Shown here one piece after another: positions 23,668-32,254 of a DNA stretch of 38,400 nt. The stretch is from assembly GCA_037969115.1 (NCBI GenBank), contig JBBKWQ010000009.1, positions 1 to 38,400 of the forward strand, read 5' to 3'. This stretch comes from JBBKWQ01 sp037969115 (GTDB lineage Bacteria > Actinomycetota > Acidimicrobiia > Acidimicrobiales > Ilumatobacteraceae). Position numbers and translations under genes: made by a program. Numbering within the stretch: the stretch's first letter is position 1; each line of letters begins with the position of its first letter. The notes below the pieces were generated by a model. That model had not been told where the DNA came from, made no database searches, and worked only from the letters and a program-made list of their open reading frames with translations.

Positions 23668-24819
23668 GTGGATCTATTCGAATACCAGGGCAAGCAGTAT
23701 TTCGCCCGATACGACATCCCGGCGAGCCCGGGTGGGCCGGCCGACACGGTCGACGAGGCGGTGGCCGAGGCCAACAGCGCCGGCTATCCCGTGGTGGTGA
23801 AAGCCCAGGTGCAGGTGGGCGGCCGCGGCAAGGCGGGCGGTATCAAGTTGGCTGCCAACGAGGCCGAGGTACGCGAACACGCCGGCAACATCCTCGGCAT
23901 GGACATCAAGGGGCACGTCGTCAAGCGGCTGTGGGTCGAGACGGCATCCGACATCGACGAGGAGTACTACGCCTCGTACACGCTCGATCGTGGCGCCAAG
24001 AAGCACCTCCTCATGTTGTCCGCCGAGGGCGGCGTCGAGATCGAAGCGATTGCCGAGACCAACCCGGATGCGATCGTGAAGCTGTACATCGACCCGGTCG
24101 ACGGCATCGACCTGGCCACCGCCCGCCAGGCGTGCGTCGACGCGAGGCTTCCCGAACGTGCGCTCGACGGTGCGGCCGACATCCTCGTCAAGCTCTACCG
24201 GTGCTTCACCGAGGGAGATTGCGACCTGGCCGAGATCAACCCGCTGATCCTCAAGCCGACCGGTGAGGTGCATGCGCTCGACGCCAAGGTCACGCTCGAC
24301 GACAGCGCCGAGTTCCGGCATCCCGAATGGGACGAGTTCCGCGGTCTCACCGAAATGGACGAACGCGAGCAGATGGCCGCCGAGAAGAACCTCCAGTACA
24401 TCGGCCTCGACGGCAGCGTCGGCATCATTGCCAACGGCGCCGGTCTGGCCATGTCCACGCTCGACGTGGTCAACCAGGTCGGTGGTGCGGCCGCGAACTT
24501 CCTCGACATCGGCGGCGGCGCGAACGCCGATGTGATGGCCGGTGCGCTCGAAGTGATCGACTCCGATCACAACGTCAAGTCGATCTTCATCAACATCTTC
24601 GGAGGTATCACTCGCGGCGAGGAGGTCGCCAAGGGCATCGTCGAGGCGCTCGGTCGTGTCGACCTCCGAGCCCCGATCGTGATCCGGCTCGACGGCACGA
24701 ATGCGGAGGAGGGGCGTCAGATCCTGCTCGATGCCGGAATTCCGGCGTCGAAGCTGCGGTCCGAGACGACCATGTTGGATGCCGCACGCTCAGCGGTTGC
24801 GATTGCGAACGGGAACTGA
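23668..24819 (+). CDS. sucC: Succinate-CoA ligase (ADP/GDP-forming) beta subunit
   Basis: A 383-aa ATP-grasp subunit of succinyl-CoA synthetase, which makes succinate and ATP or GTP from succinyl-CoA in the TCA cycle. The N-terminal MDLFEYQGKQYFARY, the nucleotide loop VVVKAQVQVGGRGKAGGIKL, the metal/substrate block CDLAEINPL and the C-terminal FINIFGGITRGEEVA are standard. Length is normal. The GTG at 23668 is preceded by AGAGAGGA and follows the cobalamin-binding gene by seven bases. sucD starts nine bases after the stop. All motifs are intact. Confidence 0.97.
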   Translation: MDLFEYQGKQYFARYDIPASPGGPADTVDEAVAEANSAGYPVVVKAQVQVGGRGKAGGIKLAANEAEVREHAGNILGMDIKGHVVKRLWVETASDIDEEYYASYTLDRGAKKHLLMLSAEGGVEIEAIAETNPDAIVKLYIDPVDGIDLATARQACVDARLPERALDGAADILVKLYRCFTEGDCDLAEINPLILKPTGEVHALDAKVTLDDSAEFRHPEWDEFRGLTEMDEREQMAAEKNLQYIGLDGSVGIIANGAGLAMSTLDVVNQVGGAAANFLDIGGGANADVMAGALEVIDSDHNVKSIFINIFGGITRGEEVAKGIVEALGRVDLRAPIVIRLDGTNAEEGRQILLDAGIPASKLRSETTMLDAARSAVAIANGN

Positions 24820-24828
24820 GGAAGCACC

Positions 24829-25725
24829 ATGGCAATTTTCGTCAATGAGAACACAAAGGTCCTGGTCCAAGGGCTCACCGGTGGGCAAGGCAAATACCAC
24901 GGCCTTCGCAATCGTGACTACGGCACGCAGATCGTCGGCGGCGTCACGCCTGGCAAGGGCGGGCAGGACGTCGACGGCATCCCGATCTTCGATACGGTCG
25001 TCGACGCCGTGCAGGCGACGGGCGCCAACGCGTCCTTCGCAGCGGTGCCACCGAAGTTCGCCCCGGGAGCGATCCTCGAGGCCGCTGCGGCCGGCATCGG
25101 GCTCGTCGTCTGCATCACCGAGGGAATCCCGGCGCAGGACGAGGCGAAGGTCTTCAACACATTGATTCGAGACTTCCCGAACACTCGGCTGCTCGGCCCG
25201 AATTGCCCCGGCATCATCAGCCCGGGAAAGTGCAACATCGGAATCACGGCCGGCGAGATCGCCCAGAACCCGACTGCGGGCGGCCCGAATGTCGGCATCG
25301 TGAGCCGGTCCGGCACGCTCACCTATCAAGCGTTGTACGAGCTCAAGCAGAAGGGCATCGGCGTGTCGACCTGTGTCGGCATTGGCGGCGACCCGGTACC
25401 GGGTACGAACTTCATCGACTGCCTCGCCGAGTTCCAGAACGATCCGGAGACCCATGCGATCATGCTGATCGGCGAGATCGGTGGCTCGGCCGAAGAAGAA
25501 GCGGCCGAATTCATCACGGCCAACGTCACCAAGCCGATGAGCGCCTACATCGCCGGCGTGACGGCGCCGGCCGGCAAGAAGATGGGCCATGCCGGTGCCA
25601 TCGTGTCGGGAGGCAAGGGGACCGCCCAGGGCAAGATGGACGCGCTGGCCGCGGCCGGTGTGCAAGTCGGGCTCAACCCCACCGAGGCCGGCGAGCTGAT
25701 GGCCGGGATCGTCGCCGCGCTCTGA
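24829..25725 (+). CDS. sucD: Succinate-CoA ligase alpha subunit
   Basis: A 298-aa partner of SucC that binds CoA and carries the phospho-His. The N-terminal Rossmann region VLVQGLTGGQGKYHG binds CoA. The substrate loop is LLGPNCPGIISPGKCNIGI. GIVSRSGTLTYQ and VGIGGDPVPGTNFIDCLAEF follow, and the catalytic His lies in GHAGAIVSGGKGTA. The ATG at 24829 is preceded by GAGGAAG. It forms an operon with sucC and the B12-binding subunit and is followed by a strong hairpin at 25740. Confidence 0.97.
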   Translation: MAIFVNENTKVLVQGLTGGQGKYHGLRNRDYGTQIVGGVTPGKGGQDVDGIPIFDTVVDAVQATGANASFAAVPPKFAPGAILEAAAAGIGLVVCITEGIPAQDEAKVFNTLIRDFPNTRLLGPNCPGIISPGKCNIGITAGEIAQNPTAGGPNVGIVSRSGTLTYQALYELKQKGIGVSTCVGIGGDPVPGTNFIDCLAEFQNDPETHAIMLIGEIGGSAEEEAAEFITANVTKPMSAYIAGVTAPAGKKMGHAGAIVSGGKGTAQGKMDALAAAGVQVGLNPTEAGELMAGIVAAL

Positions 25726-25739
25726 GAACACGGGTTCTT

Positions 25740-25802
25740 CTTCGCGGCACCGCCCGCTGTCTGCCCGATCTCGACCGGGTTGCAGCGGGCGGTGTCGCGA
25801 AG
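25740..25802 (+). terminator. Long hairpin terminator after sucCD
   Basis: The arms 25740-25759 and 25783-25802 (CTTCGCGGCACCGCCCGCTG and CAGCGGGCGGTGTCGCGAAG) form a 20-bp stem with a single G-U wobble. The 23-base loop contains a smaller CCCG/CGGG hairpin. It starts 14 bases after the sucD stop. No long T-run follows, but stem length and placement between sucD and the convergent DUF805 gene make a terminator, perhaps bidirectional, the best reading. Confidence 0.7.
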
Positions 25803-25825
25803 TCGTCGAGACGTGTGCTGACTGA

Positions 25826-26182
25826 TCAGTCGGTGGCGGGGGGTCCGTAGTCGTTCGGGCCCGGGTTTCCGGCCTGCGCCAGGAACACGATGAGGATGAT
25901 GGCGCCGACGATCGGGATCAACGCGATCAGAATGAACCAACCCGACTTGCCGGTGTCGTGCAGTCGGCGAATACCAGCCGCAAGGCCGGGGATGAGCAGC
26001 GCCAGGAGGTACAGGAAGTACACGATCAGGAAGATCGACGCAGCCGAGGCGAGGATGTAGAGCACGATGCTGATGACGAAGTTGACGGCGAAAAACCGCC
26101 AATAGCCGCCGAGGGACGTGCGTCCGGAGAATTCGGCGTACTTCTGTAGCGCAGTCTTGTACGCAGCGATGAATTGGTCCAT
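25826..26182 (-). CDS. DUF805 family membrane protein
   Basis: A 118-aa inner-membrane protein of the DUF805 (YhaH-like) family. It begins with an amphipathic segment ending FSGRTSLGGYWRFFA, the family N-terminal signature. Two or three transmembrane helices follow, separated by the conserved loop GIRRLHDTGKSGWF. The C-terminal tail GNPGPNDYGPPA is the usual conserved end. Molecular function is unknown for the family. AGGAGCG precedes the ATG at 26182. The leader contains a small GC hairpin (26209-26227) and a TAGGAT hexamer (minus strand, 26242-26237) that could be a -10 element. Confidence 0.92.
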   Translation of the reverse strand: MDQFIAAYKTALQKYAEFSGRTSLGGYWRFFAVNFVISIVLYILASAASIFLIVYFLYLLALLIPGLAAGIRRLHDTGKSGWFILIALIPIVGAIILIVFLAQAGNPGPNDYGPPATD

Positions 26183-26319
26183 TTGTTCCGCTCCTGAAGA
26201 GTTTCTTGCCGGGGCCGATCGCCCCGGGTGGCCCGAATCCTAAGCATTGGAGTCGCGAAACGTTGACTTTTCGACAGCGGGCTGGTTCGGCTGTGGCCTG
26301 ACGGGTTACGTTCGCACAG

Positions 26320-27822
26320 GTGCCCACTGCGCTGATCTCCGTGTACGACAAGACCGGAATCGCCGACCTCGCGTCGTCGCTCGCCGCCCTCGGGTGGCGC
26401 ATCATCTCGAGCGGGGGTACCGCCCGAGTGATCGCAGATGCCGGAGTCGAGGTGACCGACGTGGCAGACATCACCGGTGTGCCGGCCATCCTCGACCATC
26501 GGGTCGTGACGCTACATCCCAAGGTGCACGGTGGTCTGCTGGCCGACCCGACCGATCCGAACCATCTCGCCGACATGGCCGAGTACGGGATCGAACCGAT
26601 CTCGTTGGTCGTGGTCAATCTGTATCCCTTCGGCGAGTCGCCCGGTATCGAGTTCATCGACATCGGTGGTCCTGCCATGGTGCGGGCGGCGGCGAAGAAC
26701 CATGCCCACGTCGGCGTCGTCGTCGAGCCCACCGACTACCGCATCGTGATCGACGAACTCAGCGCGGACGGTTCGCTCTCGGCCTCCAGCCGCCGGCGAC
26801 TCGCTCGCGATGCGTTCGCGCACACGGCCGCCTACGACGCATCGATCGTGACGTGGTTCGACACGACCGACCCCGAACGCGAGGTGATGCCGCGCACGAT
26901 GCACCTCGCGCTCGAGCGGGCCCAGACGTTGCGGTACGGCGAGAACCCCCACCAGCAGGGAGCCCGCTACCGCTCGGCCGGGTCGGCCAGCTGGTGGGAC
27001 ACCATGGTGCAGCACGGCGGCAAGGGGCTCAGCTACCTCAACCTGTACGACACCGAGGCAGCGTGGCGACTGGTCAACCGATTCGACGACCCAGCGGTGG
27101 TCGTGGTGAAGCATGCCAACCCGTGCGGAGTCGCGATCGGCACCGATGTCGCCGACGCATACGTGAAGGCGAACGCCTGCGACCCGATCAGCGCGTTCGG
27201 TGGCATCGTGGCCGCGAATCGCACCGTGACGAAGGACATGGCGGCGGCGCTGTCACCGGTCTTCACCGAAGTCGTCGTGGCGCCCGGGTACGACACCGAC
27301 GCGCTCGAGCTGCTGACCGAGAAGAAGAACTTGCGCGTCATCACGGCCGATCCGCCGGCACCGTGGGCATTCGACGTGAAGCCGATCGACGGTGGGCTGC
27401 TCGTGCAGGAGCCCGACCCTGTCAGTATCGACCGGTCCGACTGGCACGTCGTCACCGAGGTGCAGCCCACCGATGAACAGTGGGTCGACCTGGTCTTCGC
27501 CTGGCAGGTGTGCGCTGCTGTCACCAGCAATGCCATCGTGTACGTGAAAGATCAGCAGGCGTACGGCATCGGAGCCGGCCAGCAGAATCGTCTCGATTCG
27601 GCCCGCATCGCTGCGGAACGCTCGGCCGGCCGGGCGATCGGCGGAACCTGCGCGAGCGACGCGTTCTTCCCGTTCCGAGACGGGCTCGACGCGGCGGTCG
27701 ACGCCGGGATCGAGGTCGTGATCCAGCCCGGCGGGAGCGTGCGCGACGATGAGGTGATCGCGGCAGCCGACGAGCACCGAATCGCCATGGTTTTCACCGG
27801 ACAGCGGCACTTCCGGCACTGA
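26320..27822 (+). CDS. purH: Bifunctional AICAR formyltransferase / IMP cyclohydrolase
   Basis: A 500-aa enzyme for the last two steps of de novo purine synthesis, making IMP from AICAR with 10-formyl-tetrahydrofolate. The N-terminal MGS-like cyclohydrolase domain has LISVYDKTGIADLA, ISSGGTARVI, TLHPKVHGGLLA and NLYPFGE. The C-terminal transferase domain has LRYGENPHQQ, VVKHANPCGVA (catalytic Lys-His), SDAFFPFRDG and the terminal MVFTGQRHFRH. The GTG at 26320 begins PTALISVYDKTG, the family N-terminus. A TTGACT hexamer at 26263-26268 could be a -35 element but no good -10 follows. It is convergent with the YbaK-type gene 10 bases downstream. Confidence 0.97.
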   Translation: MPTALISVYDKTGIADLASSLAALGWRIISSGGTARVIADAGVEVTDVADITGVPAILDHRVVTLHPKVHGGLLADPTDPNHLADMAEYGIEPISLVVVNLYPFGESPGIEFIDIGGPAMVRAAAKNHAHVGVVVEPTDYRIVIDELSADGSLSASSRRRLARDAFAHTAAYDASIVTWFDTTDPEREVMPRTMHLALERAQTLRYGENPHQQGARYRSAGSASWWDTMVQHGGKGLSYLNLYDTEAAWRLVNRFDDPAVVVVKHANPCGVAIGTDVADAYVKANACDPISAFGGIVAANRTVTKDMAAALSPVFTEVVVAPGYDTDALELLTEKKNLRVITADPPAPWAFDVKPIDGGLLVQEPDPVSIDRSDWHVVTEVQPTDEQWVDLVFAWQVCAAVTSNAIVYVKDQQAYGIGAGQQNRLDSARIAAERSAGRAIGGTCASDAFFPFRDGLDAAVDAGIEVVIQPGGSVRDDEVIAAADEHRIAMVFTGQRHFRH

Positions 27823-27832
27823 CGATCCGCGC

Positions 27833-28348
27833 TCACGTCTCCGTCATCTTGGCGAGGTCGTCGACGACCTCGGAACCCGCGAGCGCGCTGAGCGACACCG
27901 GAGGCACCAGCAGCTTGCGGTCACGCGAACCTCCGCCGACGATCACCCGGTCGCACAGCAGGACGCGCGAGTCGATCCAGAGCGGCAGGCCGTCGGGCAG
28001 TCCATAAGGAGTCACGCCACCGATCGTCATGCCGGTGATGTCGACGGTTTCCTCGCCGGAGGCGAACGATGCCTTCTTGCGGCCGAGACGCTTGCGAACG
28101 ACTCCGTTCACGTCGAGGCGACACGTCGCGAGCACGAGGCACACCACATAGAGGCGCGGGTCGCCCTTGCCCACCACGACGATGGCGTTGGCCGATTGGT
28201 CGAGTCGGTAGCCGTACCGTTCGCAGAATTGCGTGGTGTCGGCAAGGTCGGGGTCGCAGGGCACGATCTCGAACTCGAAACCGGTCGATGTGGCGGCGGC
28301 GAGCACGGCATCGTCGGCCGTCGAGGCGGTCTCGTCGATGTCTGACAT
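27833..28348 (-). CDS. YbaK/EbsC-family aminoacyl-tRNA deacylase-like protein
   Basis: A 171-aa single-domain protein of the YbaK/ProX/INS superfamily, which hydrolyses mischarged tRNAs such as Cys-tRNA(Pro) or Ala-tRNA(Pro). Family blocks are ANAIVVVGKGDPRLYVVCLV (the strand with the trans-editing site; the usual catalytic Lys neighbourhood is GKG), VRKRLGRKKASFAS, and GMTIGGVTPYGLPDGLPLWI, the conserved G-G-V-T/S-P-x-G loop. The ATG at 28348 is used. It is divergent from the acyltransferase gene, with 61 bases between starts. Exact tRNA specificity is unknown. Confidence 0.88.
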   Translation of the reverse strand: MSDIDETASTADDAVLAAATSTGFEFEIVPCDPDLADTTQFCERYGYRLDQSANAIVVVGKGDPRLYVVCLVLATCRLDVNGVVRKRLGRKKASFASGEETVDITGMTIGGVTPYGLPDGLPLWIDSRVLLCDRVIVGGGSRDRKLLVPPVSLSALAGSEVVDDLAKMTET

Positions 28349-28409
28349 CCAGCAGTTCTAGCGGGAGAGACGTCCGTTCTGGTCACTTGTGAGGGATACT
28401 TGACCGGTT

Positions 28410-30419
28410 ATGGCCACGGAGGCCCCCGAATACTCCACCGGTCAAATCCGGCGTCCGACCAACCTGAGCAGGGTTCCCTACCTGCCCGGGTTGGATGGTT
28501 TGCGCGCCGTCGCGGTGGTGTCGGTCATGGTGTATCACGCCAACAGCGAATGGCTGGCCGGCGGATTCCTGGGTGTCGAAGTCTTCTTCGTGATCAGCGG
28601 CTATCTGATCACGCTGCTGCTCATCAGCGAGAAGGAGACCACCGGCCGGGTGAGCCTCGGCCAGTTCTGGCTCCGACGTGCCCGGCGGTTGCTCCCCGCG
28701 GTGTTCACGATGATGCTCGCCCTGGCCGTCTACACCTCGATCTTCCGAAGCAGTGAGCTGGGCAACCTGCGGGGCGACACGATCGCCGGCTTCTTCTACG
28801 TGTCGAACTGGTTTCAGATCTGGGTCGGTGCCGGGTACACGGCGCAGGGCGACTTCGCCCCGTTGCGCCACCTCTGGAGCCTCGCAGTCGAGGAACAGTT
28901 CTACCTGATCTGGCCGATCGTGATGCTGGTCCTGCTGCGGTTGGGGAGCCGTCGCGTGTCATCGGTTGCGAAGTGGCTGCTGCTGGCGTCCGTGGTGATC
29001 ACGGTGGCGCTCGGGGTGCTGTTCCACGGTGGTCCCCACGTGAGCTGCGAGGCCACTCCCGATGCCTACTGGACTGTCGGCGAGCGCTGCATCTCCAAGA
29101 CCGACACGCTCTACCTGTCCACCGTCACACGATCGGGCGGCCTGCTGCTCGGTGCGGCGTTCGCCATGATCTGGCGGCCACACGCCATCATGCGTGGCCC
29201 GCTTCGTACCAAGGGCCGCCTGCTCGACCTGGTCGCCCTGGTCGGGTTGCTCGTTCTGGCCGCCCAGATGTGGTGGGTGCACCTGCTCGAAGTCGACGGA
29301 GCAGATCCGTGGCTGTTCCGAGGTGGATTCTTCATCGCGTCGACCGCCACGCTGTTCCTGATCGCAGCCATCACGCACCGGCGATCGCTGACCGGCAAAC
29401 TGCTCGGCCACCCCGTGCTGCTCTGGATCGGTACACGCTCGTACGGCCTCTATCTGTATCACTGGCCGATCTATCAGATCATCCGCAAGGTCGCCGGCAA
29501 TCCGATGACGTTCCGGCAGTTCTCGGTGGCCACGTTGATCACGATCTGCATCACCGAGTTGTCGTACCGCTTCATCGAAACGCCGATCCGTCGTGGCGAG
29601 AACCCGCTTCGCTGGTCGAGCCTGCGACGCGAGCGAGACCCGGTTCAGCGTCAGATGGTGCTCGGCGGCGTCAGCCTGTCGGTGGTGCTCGCAGTGTTCG
29701 CCGTGGTCAGCATGGTCACCGCCCAGGTGAACCTCAACGAAACCGAGCAGGCACTCGCCGAGAACGAGGACTCCACCACGAACCTCGACGAACTGCTGAA
29801 CCCCGACCCGGCAGAGGTGGCCACGCTCGACACGTCACCCACGACGATTCCCGCCGTTGCCGTTCCCGACGCTTCCACCACGACCACCACCACCACCACG
29901 ACCACCACCACCACCACGCTGCCCCTGAAGCCACTCAATCTCCTGGCGGTGGGCGACTCGGTGATGCAGGGTGCAGCCAACACGCTGGAAGACCGTGGGT
30001 TCACGGTCGATGCCGCCGAGAGTCGTCAGATGATCGACTACGTCGGCACGATGGCGACGCTCAAAGAACGCGAGATCGTCGGATCGTTCACGCTGGCCGT
30101 GGTGATCAACCTCGGCACCAACGGACCGATCACACACGAAACCCTGGCCTCGTTGCTCGAGCCGTTGTCGGAGGTGAAGAACGTGATCCTCTTCACGCTC
30201 GCCGTGCCGCGCCCGTGGAACGAGGCGAACAACGCCGTGATCCGCGATTTCGCCAACAACTCCGGCACCAACTGGGCTCGCGGCAACGTGATCGTGCTGA
30301 AGTGGGACGAGATCCGCAACTCGTGTCCCGGTACCTGTTTCGCGAACGACGGATTCCACCTGAGCAACGACGGGTCGAAGTACTACAGCCAACAGATCTT
30401 CGACATCATCGGCATCTGA
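28410..30419 (+). CDS. OafA/YrhL-type acyltransferase with C-terminal SGNH domain
   Basis: A 669-aa membrane enzyme that O-acetylates surface polysaccharide or peptidoglycan. Residues about 22-400 are an acyltransferase-3 domain of ten or so helices, starting YLPGLDGLRAVAVVSVMVYH and FLGVEVFFVISGYLIT, with RHLWSLAVEEQFYLIWP and YGLYLYHWPIYQ. A further helix (about 412-435) leads to an extracytoplasmic acidic linker and a run of 14 Thr (490-503). The SGNH domain follows with GDSVMQG (S517), LGTNGPI (block III) and DGFHLSNDG (D647, H650). The whole protein is intact. The open frame of the neighbour mdh runs through this gene in another frame and is a shadow. Acceptor unknown. Confidence 0.95.
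   Translation: MATEAPEYSTGQIRRPTNLSRVPYLPGLDGLRAVAVVSVMVYHANSEWLAGGFLGVEVFFVISGYLITLLLISEKETTGRVSLGQFWLRRARRLLPAVFTMMLALAVYTSIFRSSELGNLRGDTIAGFFYVSNWFQIWVGAGYTAQGDFAPLRHLWSLAVEEQFYLIWPIVMLVLLRLGSRRVSSVAKWLLLASVVITVALGVLFHGGPHVSCEATPDAYWTVGERCISKTDTLYLSTVTRSGGLLLGAAFAMIWRPHAIMRGPLRTKGRLLDLVALVGLLVLAAQMWWVHLLEVDGADPWLFRGGFFIASTATLFLIAAITHRRSLTGKLLGHPVLLWIGTRSYGLYLYHWPIYQIIRKVAGNPMTFRQFSVATLITICITELSYRFIETPIRRGENPLRWSSLRRERDPVQRQMVLGGVSLSVVLAVFAVVSMVTAQVNLNETEQALAENEDSTTNLDELLNPDPAEVATLDTSPTTIPAVAVPDASTTTTTTTTTTTTTTLPLKPLNLLAVGDSVMQGAANTLEDRGFTVDAAESRQMIDYVGTMATLKEREIVGSFTLAVVINLGTNGPITHETLASLLEPLSEVKNVILFTLAVPRPWNEANNAVIRDFANNSGTNWARGNVIVLKWDEIRNSCPGTCFANDGFHLSNDGSKYYSQQIFDIIGI
29877..29918 (+). 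repeat. ACC/ACG trinucleotide repeat coding a poly-Thr linker
   Basis: Fourteen consecutive Thr codons, all ACC except ACG at codons 2, 8 and 14. The pattern has an 18-base higher period (ACC ACG ACC ACC ACC ACC, repeated twice, plus ACC ACG). Slippage would change linker length without shifting the frame. The run joins the membrane acyltransferase part to the SGNH domain. Confidence 0.9.
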
Positions 30420-30478
30420 GTGCAGCGGCACGTGCTCTCGCTAGGCGTGAAGCGACCTCACCGCATACGCTCGGGGTC

Positions 30479-31465
30479 ATGACTTCACCTGTTCGCGTCG
30501 CCGTCACCGGAGCTGCTGGCCAGATCGGCTACTCGCTGCTCTTTCGTATTGCGTCGGGTTCGATGCTCGGACCCGACACGCCGATCGCCCTGAAACTTCT
30601 CGAAATCACACCGGCTCTCGGTGCCCTCGAGGGAGTGAAGATGGAACTCGACGACTCGGCGTTTCCGCTGCTCACCGAGATCGAGTGCACCGACGACGCC
30701 GATACGGCATTCGGTGATGCCGATGTCGCCCTGCTGGTCGGGGCGATGCCACGCAAGGCCGGTATGGAACGTGCCGACCTGTTGTCGGCCAATGGCGGGA
30801 TCTTCAAGCCGCAGGGAGAGGCCCTTTCGCGCTCGGCGAAGCGTGACGTGAAGGTGCTCGTGGTGGGCAACCCGGCCAACACGAACGCCTTGATCGCGCA
30901 GCGCAACGCCGCAGACCTCGATGCGGGGAGGTTCACGGCGATGACCCGCCTCGACCACAACCGGGCGATGACGCAGATCGCACAGAAGCTCGGCGCCACG
31001 GTGAACGACGTCAAGAAGATGACCATCTGGGGGAACCATTCGACCACGCAGTACCCCGATCTCTTCCACTGTGAGGTCGGCGGTGAGAACGCCTACGAGT
31101 CGGTGAACGATCACGGCTGGGTCGACACGCATTTCATCCCGACCGTCGCGAAGCGCGGCGCCGCCATCATCGAAGCGCGCGGAGCGTCGTCGGCCGCCTC
31201 GGCCGCAAATGCGGCGGTCGACCACATTCGCTCCTGGTCGCTCGGCACGCCCGATGGTGACTGGGTGTCCATGGGCGTGCCGTCAGACGGCAGCTACGGC
31301 GTGCCCGAGGGCATCATCTCGAGCTTCCCGTGCGTGTGTCGAGACGGCAAGTACGAGATCGTCCAGGGTCTCGACATCGACGACTACAGCCGCACCAAGA
31401 TCGACGCCAGTGCACAGGAACTCGTCGTCGAGCGCGACGCCGTGAGCGATCTCGGTTTGATCTGA
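30479..31465 (+). CDS. mdh: Malate dehydrogenase
   Basis: A 328-aa NAD-dependent malate dehydrogenase interconverting malate and oxaloacetate in the TCA cycle. The N-terminal VAVTGAAGQIGYSLLFRIAS is the dinucleotide-binding P-loop. LLVGAMPRKAGMERADLL carries the first substrate-binding Arg region, VVGNPANTNALIA the NAD loop, TRLDHNRA the second Arg and Asp, and IWGNHSTTQYPD the catalytic His. Length and motifs match the cytosolic-type, unglycosylated MDH group shared by actinobacteria and eukaryotic cytosol. The open frame extends far upstream but that part overlaps the acyltransferase; the ATG at 30479 gives the family N-terminus (MTSPVRVAVTGAAG). Confidence 0.97.
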   Translation: MTSPVRVAVTGAAGQIGYSLLFRIASGSMLGPDTPIALKLLEITPALGALEGVKMELDDSAFPLLTEIECTDDADTAFGDADVALLVGAMPRKAGMERADLLSANGGIFKPQGEALSRSAKRDVKVLVVGNPANTNALIAQRNAADLDAGRFTAMTRLDHNRAMTQIAQKLGATVNDVKKMTIWGNHSTTQYPDLFHCEVGGENAYESVNDHGWVDTHFIPTVAKRGAAIIEARGASSAASAANAAVDHIRSWSLGTPDGDWVSMGVPSDGSYGVPEGIISSFPCVCRDGKYEIVQGLDIDDYSRTKIDASAQELVVERDAVSDLGLI

Positions 31466-31467
31466 GG

Positions 31468-31491
31468 CCGTGGCTGCTCGTCGAGCCGCGG
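31468..31491. terminator. Bidirectional hairpin between mdh and deoD
   Basis: CCGTGGCT pairs with AGCCGCGG around an 8-base loop, an 8-bp stem with one G-U wobble. It fills the 27-base gap between the convergent stops of mdh (31465) and the phosphorylase (31493). The placement suggests termination from both sides. No T-run is present. Confidence 0.45.
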
Positions 31492-31492
31492 G

Positions 31493-32206
31493 TCAGCTGA
31501 CCACGACCCGACACGCGAGTCGCATCATGTCGTCGACCCCTCGCTTGAGGTCTGCGTCGCTGATGCGTTCGGTGTCGCCCGACTCGGCCAACAGGTCACT
31601 CACCGTCATCACGGCAAGTGCCTCGACGCGCTTGACCGCCGCGATCGTGTACAGCATGGCGGCCTCCATCTCGACTCCGAGGTGCCCGAGGCGTTTCCAC
31701 CGCGCGAAGGTTGTCCTGTCGGGGTCGTAGAACACGCCGCTCGTGACGATGGCGCCGACGTGCACGGTTGCACCCCTCTCGCGGCCGAGCCTGGCAGCTT
31801 CCTCGGCGAGCGTGAACGTCGCCGTCGGTGCGTACCCGGCGAGCCCGGCGTAGCGGAGCGGCGTAGCGTCCTCGGCCGTCGCGCTGATGCCCACCACCGT
31901 GTCGCCCATTTTCATGCCGTCCTGCAACGCCCCGCACGTGCCGACCCGAACCATTCGTTTCACGTCGAGCATGACGAGTTCCTCGAAGACGATCCCAGCT
32001 GACGGACAGCCCATGCCCGTCGACTGCACGCTGATGGGGGCGCCTTCGAACGTGCCCGTGAAGCCGAGCATGCCGCGCTCCTGGTTCACCAGCCTGAATC
32101 CCGGATCGAAGAACGTCTCGGCGATGTACGTGGCACGCACGGGATCTCCCGGGCACAACACGTTCGGGGCGTAGTCGCCGGGTTCGGCGCGAAGATGGAT
32201 CGGCAT
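31493..32206 (-). CDS. deoD: Purine-nucleoside phosphorylase, DeoD type
   Basis: A 237-aa hexameric-type phosphorylase that cleaves purine (deoxy)ribonucleosides with phosphate in salvage. Matching blocks are MPIHLRAEPGDYAPNVLCPG with GDPVRATYI (phosphate Arg), GFTGTFEGAPISVQSTGMGC, MVRVGTCGALQDGM (second phosphate Arg), GVEMEAAMLY (ribose-binding Glu) and MTVSDLL (catalytic Asp). The ATG at 32206 gives the standard DeoD start; the longer open frame upstream overlaps the divergent Fae-like gene. No strong ribosome site is visible. It is convergent with mdh and divergent from the Fae-like gene by 48 bases. Confidence 0.92.
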   Translation of the reverse strand: MPIHLRAEPGDYAPNVLCPGDPVRATYIAETFFDPGFRLVNQERGMLGFTGTFEGAPISVQSTGMGCPSAGIVFEELVMLDVKRMVRVGTCGALQDGMKMGDTVVGISATAEDATPLRYAGLAGYAPTATFTLAEEAARLGRERGATVHVGAIVTSGVFYDPDRTTFARWKRLGHLGVEMEAAMLYTIAAVKRVEALAVMTVSDLLAESGDTERISDADLKRGVDDMMRLACRVVVS

Positions 32207-32254
32207 CGGCCCAGCGTAGAGTGCGAGGCGGGCGGCCGGGAAAGGGAGTTGGCC

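Noticed and set aside
26263..26292. Sigma-70-type promoter for purH (TTGACT with an 18-base spacer)
   Set aside because: The matching -10 hexamer is TCGGCT, too weak to list as a feature.
29877..29918. Phase-variable switch in the Thr repeat
   Set aside because: The repeat unit is a multiple of three bases, so slippage cannot turn the gene off.
28973..30478. Upstream extension of the mdh frame by about 500 codons
   Set aside because: It runs out of frame through the acyltransferase gene, has His/Arg-rich low-complexity sequence, and mdh has a normal start at 30479.
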